A stretch of 64,000 bases of DNA from Symsagittifera roscoffensis (taxonomy: Eukaryota; Xenacoelomorpha; Acoela; Convolutidae): NCBI RefSeq assembly GCF_963678635.1, contig NC_087068.1, positions 54,336,213 to 54,400,212 on the forward strand, in the 5' to 3' direction. Made by a program: the position numbers and the translations under genes. Of the stretch, positions 47,351 through 57,216 are shown one piece after another (the first letter of the stretch is position 1; every line of letters starts with the position of its first letter). The notes under the pieces were generated by a model. The model ran no database searches and was not told where the DNA came from. It was given only the letters and a program-made list of their open reading frames with translations.

Positions 47351-50300
47351 ATGGATAATTTCAACCTGGATGAATTGATGGACCTGGCAGAGGCATATGT
47401 AGGACCGATGATAGATGCGATCTATCGTCGGCTGATCGATCGAGACTTCGCTCTGGAGGACCCAGAGGTAGTCATGTTGCTGACCGCCCTGATCAACATC
47501 TTGGGGCATGACAACCGTGGGGACCGCCCCACGGAAGTCCTGTTGATGGCAGCATATGGAGAGAGGGGAGTACTAGACCGCCCGAACATGAGGGTGATGA
47601 GGTGGAGAAACGGGGCTCTCTCAGGGAGTGACTTGGCGAATGAGCCTGGATTGGGAAGTTCCAGGACTTACCAACCAGGTGAAATGCATATGCCCTCCAA
47701 GCCCAAACCCGGGCTGACGAGAATGCATCAGGAGATGAACAGCGAGGCTGCCTCGTCTGGTTCACCACTGAGAGCAGCTGTGCCACCAAAGAGGGCGAAA
47801 GTAGGACAGAAGGTTCAGACGAACCAAACCATGCAAGATCTGGATGGGATGAAGGATGAACTGGAAAGGACGAAAAAGGAGCTGGACGAGATGACCAAAA
47901 GCCTGCTCATGATGGAGGACGATCGGGACATGTGGAGAAGATTGTTCGAAGACTGCAACAAAAAGCAGGGTCAAGAAATTGAGCGCTTGAGGCAGGACTA
48001 CAAAGAGCGATCGGAACAGATGGCGTTGACAGCGGCCGTGGAGAAAGTGATACCTGCAAGGAATATTCCTCGTGGGCAGTCCCCGATGGAGCTCTTGACG
48101 CCTCGAGAAATGAGTCAAACAACGGAGACACGGCTCCCGACAGCGACAGATCGAGTAACGATCCCGGACCCTAGTGACACCTTGGGTGACCCCGTCGTGG
48201 AACAAACGGTGAGGAAGCTGATAGAGACAGCTGGACGACTGGTCGCCAACAAGAATGCGCCAGGTTCCGGGGTGACTGCACCCTATGGAACGATCGACGA
48301 CACGGGCAGAGTACGACTCTCCCAGACCGTGATCAGACAGGGGATAAGTGACGTGACGCCACTCATGGGGAGCTCGAAGGCCCCAGAGAGAAAAATACGG
48401 AAGATGCCAGCGAAGAAAGTGTCTCGCATAATAGACGTGCAAAAGAACAACCAATTGAAATTTAATTTCACGGGAGTTCCGGAGACAGATCCGAGAGCTT
48501 GCTTCAATCGAGCGACTTGGAGCCCGGCAGTAAACCTGCAGCAACCACCACTGGGGACATCACATCTGATACTGGGAGACAGCATGGTCAGAGTATTATC
48601 GAATTTGAGGACCTCGTGGGTCACCACGGTGATGGCCTTTGGAGGCGCAACGGTAGCCCAGCTATATCGAATGGTGGAACTGATGAATCCAGAGGGGATC
48701 CCCAATGTGATGATCCTGGTTGGAAAGAGTGACATCTCCAGAGGTTCAGATGAGCAGGAAGCGTTAAGGGAATCAATGATGGTGTGTTTGTTTACTACCC
48801 TCTGGCAGAAATTCAATTGCGCGGTACTGACCGTTTGCACTGTGCCAATGAACAGGAGGAGCTTGACAGCAGCAGGGAGAAGGCACAAGGAAGGAGTCGT
48901 CAGGTGGAATAACATCTTGAGGAATCTCACAAGTCGGAATGCCGGAAGAATGATCCTCATGGACATCGAACATGAGTTGAGAGCTATGGATCAGGCCAGA
49001 CTGACCACGGACGGCATCCACTTCGATAGTATCGAAAGACAGGCTTGGTTGAATCGAGTCTTCCAAGAGCGGTTGGACGAATTAGAGGCGGAACTCTTTG
49101 ACACAGGAGTGCTGAAGGAAGAAGGAACAGCGAGTGACGCGGTGATTACCACCTTTGTTCCTCCTAGCCTGGAAACACGCTTGGGGACGGTCCCAGCCGT
49201 CACGAATTATAGACAACAGAGCTCCAGCGAACCAGGTCAAAGGACAAACGTACAGGATCGATTGGGAGAGGCGCCGATGAGGAGGACCATCCATCCTAGG
49301 AGAAGAAAAGGACCTGTTAACCCAATCGAAGAGACAACCAGCACGTCTAGATCGGATACGAGATCGGAGACGTCAAGTACCAGTCGAGAGGAGAGACGCC
49401 CGGGCAGAGGCTCGTTGATGTGGTCAAGACCCATACCGTCTCCCTGGCATGTATACAAAGACAAGCTAATGAAGCTGGATCTCCAGAGGGTAAGCTTCAT
49501 CGAAGATGCAAGGAGGATGCTGAATGGAGCGACGCTCTCCGTCAGCAGACTGTACTCGATAACCGGCGTAGACTGGTTGATAGCCGCTAGTATAAATTTC
49601 AGCTCCACGACGGCCTTGAGATTTGCTGACTTAGAGGGACTGCCCTCTAACAACACAATGGGACCAGTGAATGCGAGACCATTGCAAGATGTGAGGTTGA
49701 ATCATGATGAGGGGAATCGTGAAGAGAGACCAAGAAGATTCCTGGCGACGAGAGCGCCGATTGGACAACACGTGAAGATTTTCAGGCAGCTGACGACACA
49801 CCCTGGTCATGTGAAGGAAAGAATATACCCAAAACTAGTGAATCAAAATGGTGATGTCCAAAGATACGGCGGATTGAAAGCGATAAAGAAAGATCAGACC
49901 ATCTTCGCCGCCTATGACAAAGCAGAAATGAGGAAGGCCAAGATTATGATAGTAGCGAATTCAGAGTTCGTGTACACCTCCAAGTCTCTGTTTTGGCCGG
50001 ACGTCATAATGTTGGCAGCGGTTGACCTGGACCTACTGCAATCGGTATCTCTGGCTATAGGGGTACAAAGGGAGACGGACATGAATCTAATTACGATCGT
50101 GTTTGCTGGCATTAATGACCATCTACACAGTAGAGGTTTTCTGAGCAGACTCAGAGATCCTACAACGGCAGAGAATGCTGTGTGGCCAGCGATAAAAGAT
50201 ATCTTTGAGTCGATGGGTGAAGTGGTGGATGCGACGAAGGAGGGGTCGTTCACCAAAGTGACACCGAGAGTAGTATTCGCGTTGTCTCCGGGGTATGCAC

Positions 50301-51532
50301 ATCTCCCGGATGGACTGAAGTTCGTGTATGCGATTGTGACCTTGCTTTCGGAAAGAAAATATGATGTGATCATATCAGCCCCAAATCGCATGATAGAGAT
50401 GGAGAACCTGAGGCCACTCAAGGCTGAACTACCTGCGGTGTGGTCAGATATCTCAAACGCGATGAGAGGATTCAAGGACCATGCGCTACACATGTTAGTG
50501 TTGGACGAGGTGCTGGGGTTGGAACTGTCCAATTTCAGTCGACAGCTCAAACTGAAACCGGGAATAGACGACGACCATCGAGTGATCGTAGCGATGTCCA
50601 ACGACTTATGGTTCCGAGCAATGGAAGTGACAGGTGAAAACACGAGAAGGAAAAATTCACTAGAGACTAGAGCTCATTTGGAGGCGATGGTTTTGAGAAC
50701 CAAGCCGGAAGCCAACCAGTGGCTACACCTAAATCCTCGAGTAGCGGCATTGGGTGCAGATGCTTTTGAGCAAGGCCCTGTGATGATCACGAAGATCCAT
50801 GCCTACTTGTTAAAGGAGGTGAACCTGGCGGAAAATGCCGGAGAAAAGACTGCTGAATTTGTAAACAGAATGTGTCAGATTACCCTGGAAACCTTCTGGA
50901 CCCAGGAAGTGAAGGGACAGGAAGGCTTTGAACGGACAGACAGCATGCTGGAAGGGTTGGAAGCCGGATGGACCGCGTCCTTCTTGGCAAAAGTCTACCC
51001 GAAAGTCTCGCATTACTTGATAAAAGAATTCCTCCCAGCAGTAGTGGAAGTGTCAATAGTGGAACTAATAGCCTTGTTCGTGACATTTGGATCAGAGAGT
51101 TTCGTGAAAGGACCGGTGGTGCTGCTTACCGAAGGAATCCAGAACCTGCGGTTAGATGGACTTCTGACATTGATTGCGATTACCCACGGAAACTTGGGAG
51201 GACTAATGAAATTGACACGTTGTCCAGAGCAGATGAGAGAGAGAGTGAGGAACTTAGTTATGAAGAAATCCACGGACTCGTGGAATAAGATAAGAGACCT
51301 GAGACACACTCTTATCCAATATCTCTTACAACAAAATCGCTTTGGAACGGGAGAAGACGAGACTATCGAAAGAGAAGAAGATATTAGACGACATGTTGGA
51401 GGCAAGCCCCTGTTAACCGATCTGAGCTTGGCTATGAGAACCGATCCCTTGGCGCTGATCAGGGGAGTCACGGAGTTTGTGACAGTGATCTATGGACGAG
51501 CAGTCACGTTTGCGTTCCCTGGAAGCATATAG
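47351..51532 (+). CDS. E2 ORF-B: SGNH hydrolase-like plus degenerate SGNH-like domain
   Basis: About 1,393 codons from the ATG at 47351, which matches the E1 start; the frame is open from 47234. Order: small helical N-domain; coiled coil (DELERTKKELDEM); SGNH domain with HLILGDSMVRVL, FGGATV, GKSD (block III, Asn to Ser) and TTDGIHF; disordered Arg-rich linker; second SGNH-like region with VANSEFVYTS and VFAGINDHLHSRG; and a long helical region. It is intact where E1 is broken in four places, so it proves that the E1 pieces were one ORF. It ends at a frameshift near 51510-51530; the protein continues at 51492. Confidence 0.8.
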   Translation: MDNFNLDELMDLAEAYVGPMIDAIYRRLIDRDFALEDPEVVMLLTALINILGHDNRGDRPTEVLLMAAYGERGVLDRPNMRVMRWRNGALSGSDLANEPGLGSSRTYQPGEMHMPSKPKPGLTRMHQEMNSEAASSGSPLRAAVPPKRAKVGQKVQTNQTMQDLDGMKDELERTKKELDEMTKSLLMMEDDRDMWRRLFEDCNKKQGQEIERLRQDYKERSEQMALTAAVEKVIPARNIPRGQSPMELLTPREMSQTTETRLPTATDRVTIPDPSDTLGDPVVEQTVRKLIETAGRLVANKNAPGSGVTAPYGTIDDTGRVRLSQTVIRQGISDVTPLMGSSKAPERKIRKMPAKKVSRIIDVQKNNQLKFNFTGVPETDPRACFNRATWSPAVNLQQPPLGTSHLILGDSMVRVLSNLRTSWVTTVMAFGGATVAQLYRMVELMNPEGIPNVMILVGKSDISRGSDEQEALRESMMVCLFTTLWQKFNCAVLTVCTVPMNRRSLTAAGRRHKEGVVRWNNILRNLTSRNAGRMILMDIEHELRAMDQARLTTDGIHFDSIERQAWLNRVFQERLDELEAELFDTGVLKEEGTASDAVITTFVPPSLETRLGTVPAVTNYRQQSSSEPGQRTNVQDRLGEAPMRRTIHPRRRKGPVNPIEETTSTSRSDTRSETSSTSREERRPGRGSLMWSRPIPSPWHVYKDKLMKLDLQRVSFIEDARRMLNGATLSVSRLYSITGVDWLIAASINFSSTTALRFADLEGLPSNNTMGPVNARPLQDVRLNHDEGNREERPRRFLATRAPIGQHVKIFRQLTTHPGHVKERIYPKLVNQNGDVQRYGGLKAIKKDQTIFAAYDKAEMRKAKIMIVANSEFVYTSKSLFWPDVIMLAAVDLDLLQSVSLAIGVQRETDMNLITIVFAGINDHLHSRGFLSRLRDPTTAENAVWPAIKDIFESMGEVVDATKEGSFTKVTPRVVFALSPGYAHLPDGLKFVYAIVTLLSERKYDVIISAPNRMIEMENLRPLKAELPAVWSDISNAMRGFKDHALHMLVLDEVLGLELSNFSRQLKLKPGIDDDHRVIVAMSNDLWFRAMEVTGENTRRKNSLETRAHLEAMVLRTKPEANQWLHLNPRVAALGADAFEQGPVMITKIHAYLLKEVNLAENAGEKTAEFVNRMCQITLETFWTQEVKGQEGFERTDSMLEGLEAGWTASFLAKVYPKVSHYLIKEFLPAVVEVSIVELIALFVTFGSESFVKGPVVLLTEGIQNLRLDGLLTLIAITHGNLGGLMKLTRCPEQMRERVRNLVMKKSTDSWNKIRDLRHTLIQYLLQQNRFGTGEDETIEREEDIRRHVGGKPLLTDLSLAMRTDPLALIRGVTEFVTVIYGRAVTFAFPGSI

Positions 51533-52385
51533 GAGGTCGGTGCTGCACCTGAACCTCATATCAGCAGTGGACGGTAGTGCACTGAGCTGGTGTGAGCAGC
51601 ACACCTTGCGGGAGCTCATGAGTGAAGATCTGTTATTTGCGAAAATATCAGAGTCAGAGATGACAGTCATCAATTTTGACGATCACTTCCGTGATCGCAT
51701 AGGAGAAGTAGAAAGAGGACACATCGAAGTGTTTCCGAAGCTTTGGAATCTGAGACCCTATGATAAAACGAATGGTGAAATAACCAGAGTGCCTCGTATC
51801 ACTGCAGCATATCATAAAGTGAGAGAAGAGACGAAGGACTGGGGTGATTACGAGAAGCTGCCGGAGGCAATCCCTGAATTCCCTCTGATAAGAAGGATGT
51901 TACTCGGAGCAGTCTCCGTGGTACAAACCTCTAGGTTGAGAGCATTCGAAACCAATGAAAGGAGAGTAAGGAATTTCGTGGGAACGATGGATCCATACTT
52001 TGTAGGTGGAAATGCCGCCGTGTTACAATACACACGATTTGCATATACGGATCAAGCGACGAGAAGGCGAATAAGCAACGCCGCGACTCCCAAGCCTGGA
52101 AGATTTGACGAAGAATGGACGGGATTAGGCTTAGCTCCGATGAAGATGAGAGGCAGGACCGAACTGCCTGAAGCCTCCTTGATCCTGACTAGTGTGAAAC
52201 CGAAGTTGAAAGTGGGAGGAACACTGCAGGCGAGAACCTTCCTAGCACCCTTCGGCTGCGAGGAAATCAAAGTGGTCCATAGAGAAGAGGAAGATAGATC
52301 GGCCGGTATATCGATAATACCGAAGTTTCCGGAAGGAACCGACAATGATAAGCAAGGATCCTCGAGCTCAAAGAAGGATATGTGA
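51492..52385 (+). CDS. E2 ORF-B C-terminus
   Basis: 297 codons continuing ORF-B after an indel: EAYRRSVLHLNLISAVDGSAL against the E1 KAYRNSVLYVNLVSVVDCSVL, and RRMLLG, conserved. Its last ~90 residues align with the start of E1 ORF-C, so the E1 and E2 stops between B and C are at different places. The frame is the same as ORF-C (52431), one TGA apart. Confidence 0.75.
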   Translation: MDEQSRLRSLEAYRRSVLHLNLISAVDGSALSWCEQHTLRELMSEDLLFAKISESEMTVINFDDHFRDRIGEVERGHIEVFPKLWNLRPYDKTNGEITRVPRITAAYHKVREETKDWGDYEKLPEAIPEFPLIRRMLLGAVSVVQTSRLRAFETNERRVRNFVGTMDPYFVGGNAAVLQYTRFAYTDQATRRRISNAATPKPGRFDEEWTGLGLAPMKMRGRTELPEASLILTSVKPKLKVGGTLQARTFLAPFGCEEIKVVHREEEDRSAGISIIPKFPEGTDNDKQGSSSSKKDM

Positions 52386-52430
52386 GAAGGAGATGACGGA
52401 CAGGGAGGAAGCCGTCAAACCGAAGAACCC

Positions 52431-54710
52431 ATGCAACAAGATGCAAGTCAAGCTGGTGGGGAAGACGACAGGGCATCGACAGGAGGAGCATCCAGCCTGA
52501 ATTTCAATATCTTCAGTGATCTTGAGAACAACGCTGATACGTTGGAGACGACTGAGCCAGCGGATGAAGGCATCTCGACACTGGAGCCTCCGTCAGCCTT
52601 TATGGAAATGAAACGGAATTTGCAAGAGAGCAGCTCTCCTGGCAATTCAAGAAACAACGAACAAAGAATCCTTATGGAATCACCTAGAAGAAGAAGAATC
52701 GAGGGCTCAGCCAGAGTACCTTTCTTGGGAACGTTGCCCGAAGAAGAATGGGAAGTACATCACCGAGACCATGAAAGTAGGACGGGATGCAGATTGGACA
52801 GAGTGGTGTTCATGGAAGAGGTCTGGACAGTGGTTCAGAGCTATGGGACCCAGTCCATTCTGAAAACAGGTCTCAACCGACCCTTGATGCGGGAAGTCCT
52901 TGACGATCTTGATGAGTGTGAAGGGAGATTGAGTGAGTTGTTGATTGACTCAGCCACTGATGAAAGTGAAGCGAATTCTCCCATCAAGATGACACCGCAG
53001 GACGAAAAAGGAGAGGTGGTGTATCTGTCAAGAACCAGGAGAGGAACGATACGATCGAAATTGGTGATTGATAAGATCAATGCGATGAAAATGAAGTTAG
53101 GCAGCAGAGTGATGCCGAGGAGAGTAGGAAAGACGAAGGTGGATTCGGAGATATCGATGAAAGCTATCAACTCAGCGAAAAGGAAACGAGTCGAAGAGGT
53201 CATGGATTTGGGACAAGATGACTATCAATTGCCTGGCACAGATAAAATGCTGACTGATATAGCGATGGTGCCACCCATTCTCATGGTGGGAATAAAGTCA
53301 ACAGGTTATAAATCCAAAAGGAGTGACCGCACTCTGACTGAAGCAACCTTAGAAATGGAATTACTCAGCCAATGTGGAGAGAGCACAATGAAAGACTTTA
53401 AGCCATCTCCCATGAATCACGGAAAGGGAAATGTCTCAGGACAACTAGTATCAGTAGAATACAACCGACTGACAGTATCGGAGGCTGTGTCGATAGATGA
53501 ACCCGCCGGTGGATACATGGAAATGTTGGAGTACCGAAACTCGGCTAGAGGGTACGTGATGGCTCTGGAAGACAAGAGTGCCATGGAGGGTTATCTAGAG
53601 ACAATGTTGCAAAGCACCACCCTCAAGCAGAATGCGTACGGGACTTTAGCGTCGTCTGAGATACAGGCAGAAACGATGGAGCAGTTGGTGAGCCTTCCAT
53701 GGAAAGCAGTGGTATTAAGGTACTTCGAAGAAGAGATGAGGACTACGCCAAGAATACACGCTCTCGTGGCAGTACCTTACGTAAGAACAGAGTTACAATT
53801 GAGGTTTGCCTGGTGCATGATGGGGTTGACTCGCGAGGAATATGATTCAGAAGAAAGGAAGAGGTCAAAAGAAGAGAAGGTTTTCCTTATGACGAACCTG
53901 AGGGATCTGATAGTCCAAGAGAGAGCAGCAGTAGCGTGTGCGAAGCGAAGAGACGCTCTCTGTTTCATTCTATTCATGATAGAGCAGATTTCAGTACCTG
54001 CATTGAACACTTGTGTTAAGATGCTGAGGGAAGGCGATGAGCGAGCGAAAGCCTTACTCTTGATAGCACTGCTGGATATGCAGCAAAGCAAACCGATGAG
54101 GGTGAACATGAAAGAACCCGAGGAGTTAGAACCCATGAGAAAGATAGACGAAATCAGGAGGTTCTCAAACAAGGATCTGAGACTCACTAAAGAATCTATG
54201 GGGGCACTGCCGAAATCCAGTGAATACTGTGGACCGATCAAGAAGAAGTCGTACAGCTACGTATCCGGAATCATAGGGATAGCGTACAATCCTTTCCTGA
54301 GTGAAGACATACGCGATTGCTTCTTCGACTACGAGCAGGCAGTGTTACTAAGATTCTGGACGTCGAGAATTGTAACAATTAAGAGCACTAATAATCCACA
54401 GACCAAATTGGGACTGGTCTTGGAAGAAGAGGTGACTGCACCTTCCGTACCAAAATCCGACAAAAGAGTGGAAATTGGGGTGGGATTCTCAGATGAATTA
54501 CTGAGAACGAGCTTGATGGCAGTGTGGGAATTAAAGAGGCCATCATGGTGTCCTAGTCCCAACGCTGACTCGATATTACGGTCGACACAAGACGTGCAGA
54601 GGGAACTGAATGCAGACTGTAACCTGCGTGACCTTAACATCATATATAATGTGATGATAACGGCCTCTAGGAGCAACGGTGAAGACAAAGTGGAGTTGCC
54701 TGGCTGGTGA
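52431..54710 (+). CDS. E2 ORF-C, main part (unknown function)
   Basis: 759 codons, collinear with E1 7325-4800 and free of the E1 frameshifts: ESPRRRRIEG, LPEEEWE, PAGGYMEML, AWCMMG, YVSGIIGIAYNPF, WELKRPSWCPSPN. It ends at TGA 54708 inside a region that is open in E1. No known family; no membrane segments seen. Confidence 0.75.
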   Translation: MQQDASQAGGEDDRASTGGASSLNFNIFSDLENNADTLETTEPADEGISTLEPPSAFMEMKRNLQESSSPGNSRNNEQRILMESPRRRRIEGSARVPFLGTLPEEEWEVHHRDHESRTGCRLDRVVFMEEVWTVVQSYGTQSILKTGLNRPLMREVLDDLDECEGRLSELLIDSATDESEANSPIKMTPQDEKGEVVYLSRTRRGTIRSKLVIDKINAMKMKLGSRVMPRRVGKTKVDSEISMKAINSAKRKRVEEVMDLGQDDYQLPGTDKMLTDIAMVPPILMVGIKSTGYKSKRSDRTLTEATLEMELLSQCGESTMKDFKPSPMNHGKGNVSGQLVSVEYNRLTVSEAVSIDEPAGGYMEMLEYRNSARGYVMALEDKSAMEGYLETMLQSTTLKQNAYGTLASSEIQAETMEQLVSLPWKAVVLRYFEEEMRTTPRIHALVAVPYVRTELQLRFAWCMMGLTREEYDSEERKRSKEEKVFLMTNLRDLIVQERAAVACAKRRDALCFILFMIEQISVPALNTCVKMLREGDERAKALLLIALLDMQQSKPMRVNMKEPEELEPMRKIDEIRRFSNKDLRLTKESMGALPKSSEYCGPIKKKSYSYVSGIIGIAYNPFLSEDIRDCFFDYEQAVLLRFWTSRIVTIKSTNNPQTKLGLVLEEEVTAPSVPKSDKRVEIGVGFSDELLRTSLMAVWELKRPSWCPSPNADSILRSTQDVQRELNADCNLRDLNIIYNVMITASRSNGEDKVELPGW

Positions 54711-55175
54711 CCAGAAGACTGGGTCAAACCTGGTAGCTGTCTGGCGGAAGTCTGTGGACTGGAGGGTCACGTTTGTGGAGGTCTGGACTGCGTAAAGACC
54801 CTAGAGAAACAACACAAGCAATTGAAGGTATTGTTTGGAAACGTCGTGATGAAAGCAAGAACGGAAACGGAACTGATAGCGGATTGTCATGGAGGAACCG
54901 AGGTGAATCTAGTGACTGCACTAGGATTCTACAGCATGTTTAGTTCTCTAGAGTCAGTATTGAATCTAGAACAGAGACATGAGATGGTCACAGCCATCAG
55001 TGTAGAAGTGTTCCCAGGAGTTCTGCAAACCGAGCAGAAATACATAGGAAAATGGAGGGAAGCGATCGAGACGGAAATGAACATCAGACACAGTGAGACT
55101 TATTGTAGACCATCAGGAGCACGATATTTGGTGGGCTCGACATTGGCTCCAATGTGCAAGAGCAGATACCAGTAG
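54711..55175 (+). pseudogene. E2 ORF-C continuation, truncated
   Basis: Same frame as the preceding segment after its TGA: LEGHVC, ADCHGGTEVNLVTALGF and SVEVFPGVLQTEQK match E1. It stops at TAG 55173-55175. Weak similarity persists ~15 bp further, then the G-run at 55195 begins Polinton copy B. Confidence 0.72.
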
Positions 55176-55192
55176 TATATGTGTGAGGCGAT

Positions 55193-55630
55193 CAGGGGGG
55201 GGGGGGGGTGGTGGGAGACCCCCATGTATTAAGATAGGGAATAGAACATCCAGTTTCCCAGCTATGTATTAAGATTGGGTATAGAGTCTACAATGTATTA
55301 AGGTAGGGAATAGGTATCCCATGTATTAAAATGGTAGGTTTCAGATGGTAAGTTTCAGAAAAATTTTTGGCGCCCGAATTTTTTGAGCTCGATTTTGCCG
55401 ATACTTGCGTTTCTTAGCTAACTTCTACGATTTGTGTTATGTAAGGACTATCATGTCTTACAAAAATTCGGTATGGTAAGTTTCAGAAGGTAAGTTTCAG
55501 AAAATTTTTTTTAATTTTTTTTAAGTTTTACTTGCAAATACGTTTTTATCTTGAAAAAACAATTTTTTATTAAAAATTGAAATTTTTTTTTTTAGATGGT
55601 AAGTTTCAGATGGTAAGTTTCGACGAAAAT
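55193..55630. repeat. Polinton copy B terminal repeats
   Basis: A run of 14 G (55195-55208) and four ATGTATTAA units (55225-55325). Then come six GGTARGTTTCAG-type units in three close pairs at 55333/55347, 55475/55489 and 55598/55612. The ATGTATTAA part and the following TTTTTGGCGC block are shared with the end of copy A (29220-29330, inverted). Confidence 0.7.
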
Positions 55631-56468
55631 TAAGTTTCGATTTTGAGTATGGGGTCATAAACTAATATATCACGGAATATTTTTTTTCTCGAAAGAATCT
55701 TAAATTCTTATTTCATGTTATTTATTTTCCCTCAGGTTATCTGGGGAAAATTGTCAAGAGGGGATTATCTTTGACAGGTTAGTTATTCCGCTCCACGGGA
55801 TATCAGGGGAATCTTGACAGCTCCTCACGGTTGATTACTTTTATATCCTACTTAATCTTTTTTCCACAGGTTATCTGGAGAACGGATGACAAGTTCATTA
55901 CAATTGTTAATTTTATGACGTATTTTATCTTTTTTCACATAATTATCTCACTTATTTTTACCTCAACTGGTTTATTTATTCTGTCATATTTCTCGCTACG
56001 ATTCATTTCAGTTCTATTTTATCATTTTGTCTTTAATCTTTAAAAAATTCTTTGAAATTTCCAAATTTTCCAAAAAATTATCATCCAAATTTATCAATTG
56101 CTCTGCCACGGTAAAAGTTTACACTGAGAAAAACATAGTATCATATTTTTTTTGGTTCTGATATTTTTGTGTAATAATTTTTCCATCTTTCTCAGAGTAA
56201 TCTTTTAAGAAAATTATACAATTTACTAGAAGTTGGTTACAATTTTCGTAAATTTATCTACTCTATCGTTAAATTTTTCAATTGGGAGACTACAACATCC
56301 ATATTCCATCATCATTCTCCGTATTTCATCAAAGGGTTAGTTGCTAAGATGCTTTTCGTAAAAAATCTTAGGAATTTAAAAAGTTAAATTACATAAATAA
56401 TCAAACAATTCACTACATCGAATAGTAAAATTACTGCAAAAATTTACACATACAAAAAAAATGCACTT
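55631..56468 (-). other. Polinton copy B end region, no gene seen
   Basis: AT-rich, 840 bp between the terminal repeats and the protease gene. The plus-strand frame 55831-56043 is low-complexity, Phe/Ile-rich and unconvincing. CAGGTTATCTGG occurs twice (55733 and 55867). Confidence 0.5.
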
Positions 56469-56807
56469 TTACATGAAATTACTGATAAAATTCAAAACAT
56501 ACATATCATGAACATTATTCAAGTTCTTTTGGAAGAATTTAAAAAGGAGAAACGCTGAATGAATTGCGTAAAAACCACACAAATTATCAGTCTTTTGTAG
56601 CTTTCGAGGAACCATTCGTCGAAACTTTTTCGTCAAAAAGGGGTAAGTTGATCTCTTTCTTCCCAAAGAATCTGCAAAAGAGTAGCTTTTATTCATTCGA
56701 GCAATCATAATCCAGTGTTCTCCTCTATCATTGCTTTGGGCTGAGTTAATAATTGCAAAAGAGTATTTTGTTAGTTGAGGTACTGTATCAGAAGGGTATG
56801 ATCCCAT
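56469..56807 (-). CDS. Polinton adenain-like cysteine protease
   Basis: 112 codons with the triad of the adenovirus/Ulp1-like protease fold: His in GEHWIMIAR, Asp/Asn position in SFADSLGR, Cys in DNLCGFYAIHSAF. An upstream MDNISLLQIIE segment (to ~56861) is in frame after one stop, so the N-terminus is probably broken. It would mature capsid proteins. It is the last gene before the element end, as in copy A. Confidence 0.85.
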   Translation of the reverse strand: MGSYPSDTVPQLTKYSFAIINSAQSNDRGEHWIMIARMNKSYSFADSLGRKRSTYPFLTKKFRRMVPRKLQKTDNLCGFYAIHSAFLLFKFFQKNLNNVHDMYVLNFISNFM

Positions 56808-56955
56808 GTACTTGAACCTGAGCTCTGGAATTCATTCAATAATTTGCAAAAGTGAAATGTTATCCATCTTTGCAATTTTAGGCTGATTTACAGCTAAAAA
56901 TGAAACTGATAGTTTGATAGTGTACTTTAAGTTGAAAAAAAGGAAGAATAATGAC

Positions 56956-57216
56956 TTACACACATTTAGGAATTGAATCAACAAAGTCCCATACACAAGC
57001 CTTATATAGTGGGCAAAGTTTAATGAATACTGTTTTACAGTCTAGGTTGAAGAAGTGTCTCGGGTTTTCAACTAAACAGCATTCCTTATCTATTTTTTCT
57101 GGAGCTTTAGGTCTGAAGAAAAACAATATAGATAGTACAGAGATAATAACAAAGAAAAGTCCCAAAAAAGTTACAATATTTTTATAGGAACCTGAAAACT
57201 CAAAAAAATTAAACAT
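56956..57216 (-). CDS. Polinton small membrane protein
   Basis: 86 codons from the ATG at 57216, which overlaps the end of the capsid gene (ATGTTTAA). One hydrophobic segment (NIVTFLGLFFVIISVLSILFFF, ~12-35) is followed by a Cys-containing soluble tail (KECCLVENP, LYKACVWDFV). Copy A keeps only the membrane part. Function unknown; possibly a virion membrane or entry component (inference). Confidence 0.6.
   Translation of the reverse strand: MFNFFEFSGSYKNIVTFLGLFFVIISVLSILFFFRPKAPEKIDKECCLVENPRHFFNLDCKTVFIKLCPLYKACVWDFVDSIPKCV

Larger units (their letters stand above)
33906..55192 (+). mobile_element. E2: second giant LTR retrotransposon, 3' end missing
   Basis: Diverged relative of E1 in the opposite orientation: 5' LTR (33906-34814), leader, Gag, protease, RT/RNase H, integrase, macro-like module, ORF-B and ORF-C. 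All are collinear with E1. ORF-C similarity fades at ~55185, about 340 codons before the E1 end, and no 3' LTR follows. Polinton copy B begins at that place, so the rest may lie beyond the window. It has more stops and frameshifts than E1 in Gag-Pol but fewer in ORF-B and ORF-C. Confidence 0.88.

Noticed and set aside
55831-56043. Hydrophobic plus-strand ORF near the Polinton end
   Set aside because: Composition follows T-rich DNA, no homologous frame in copy A, and opposite to the gene direction.
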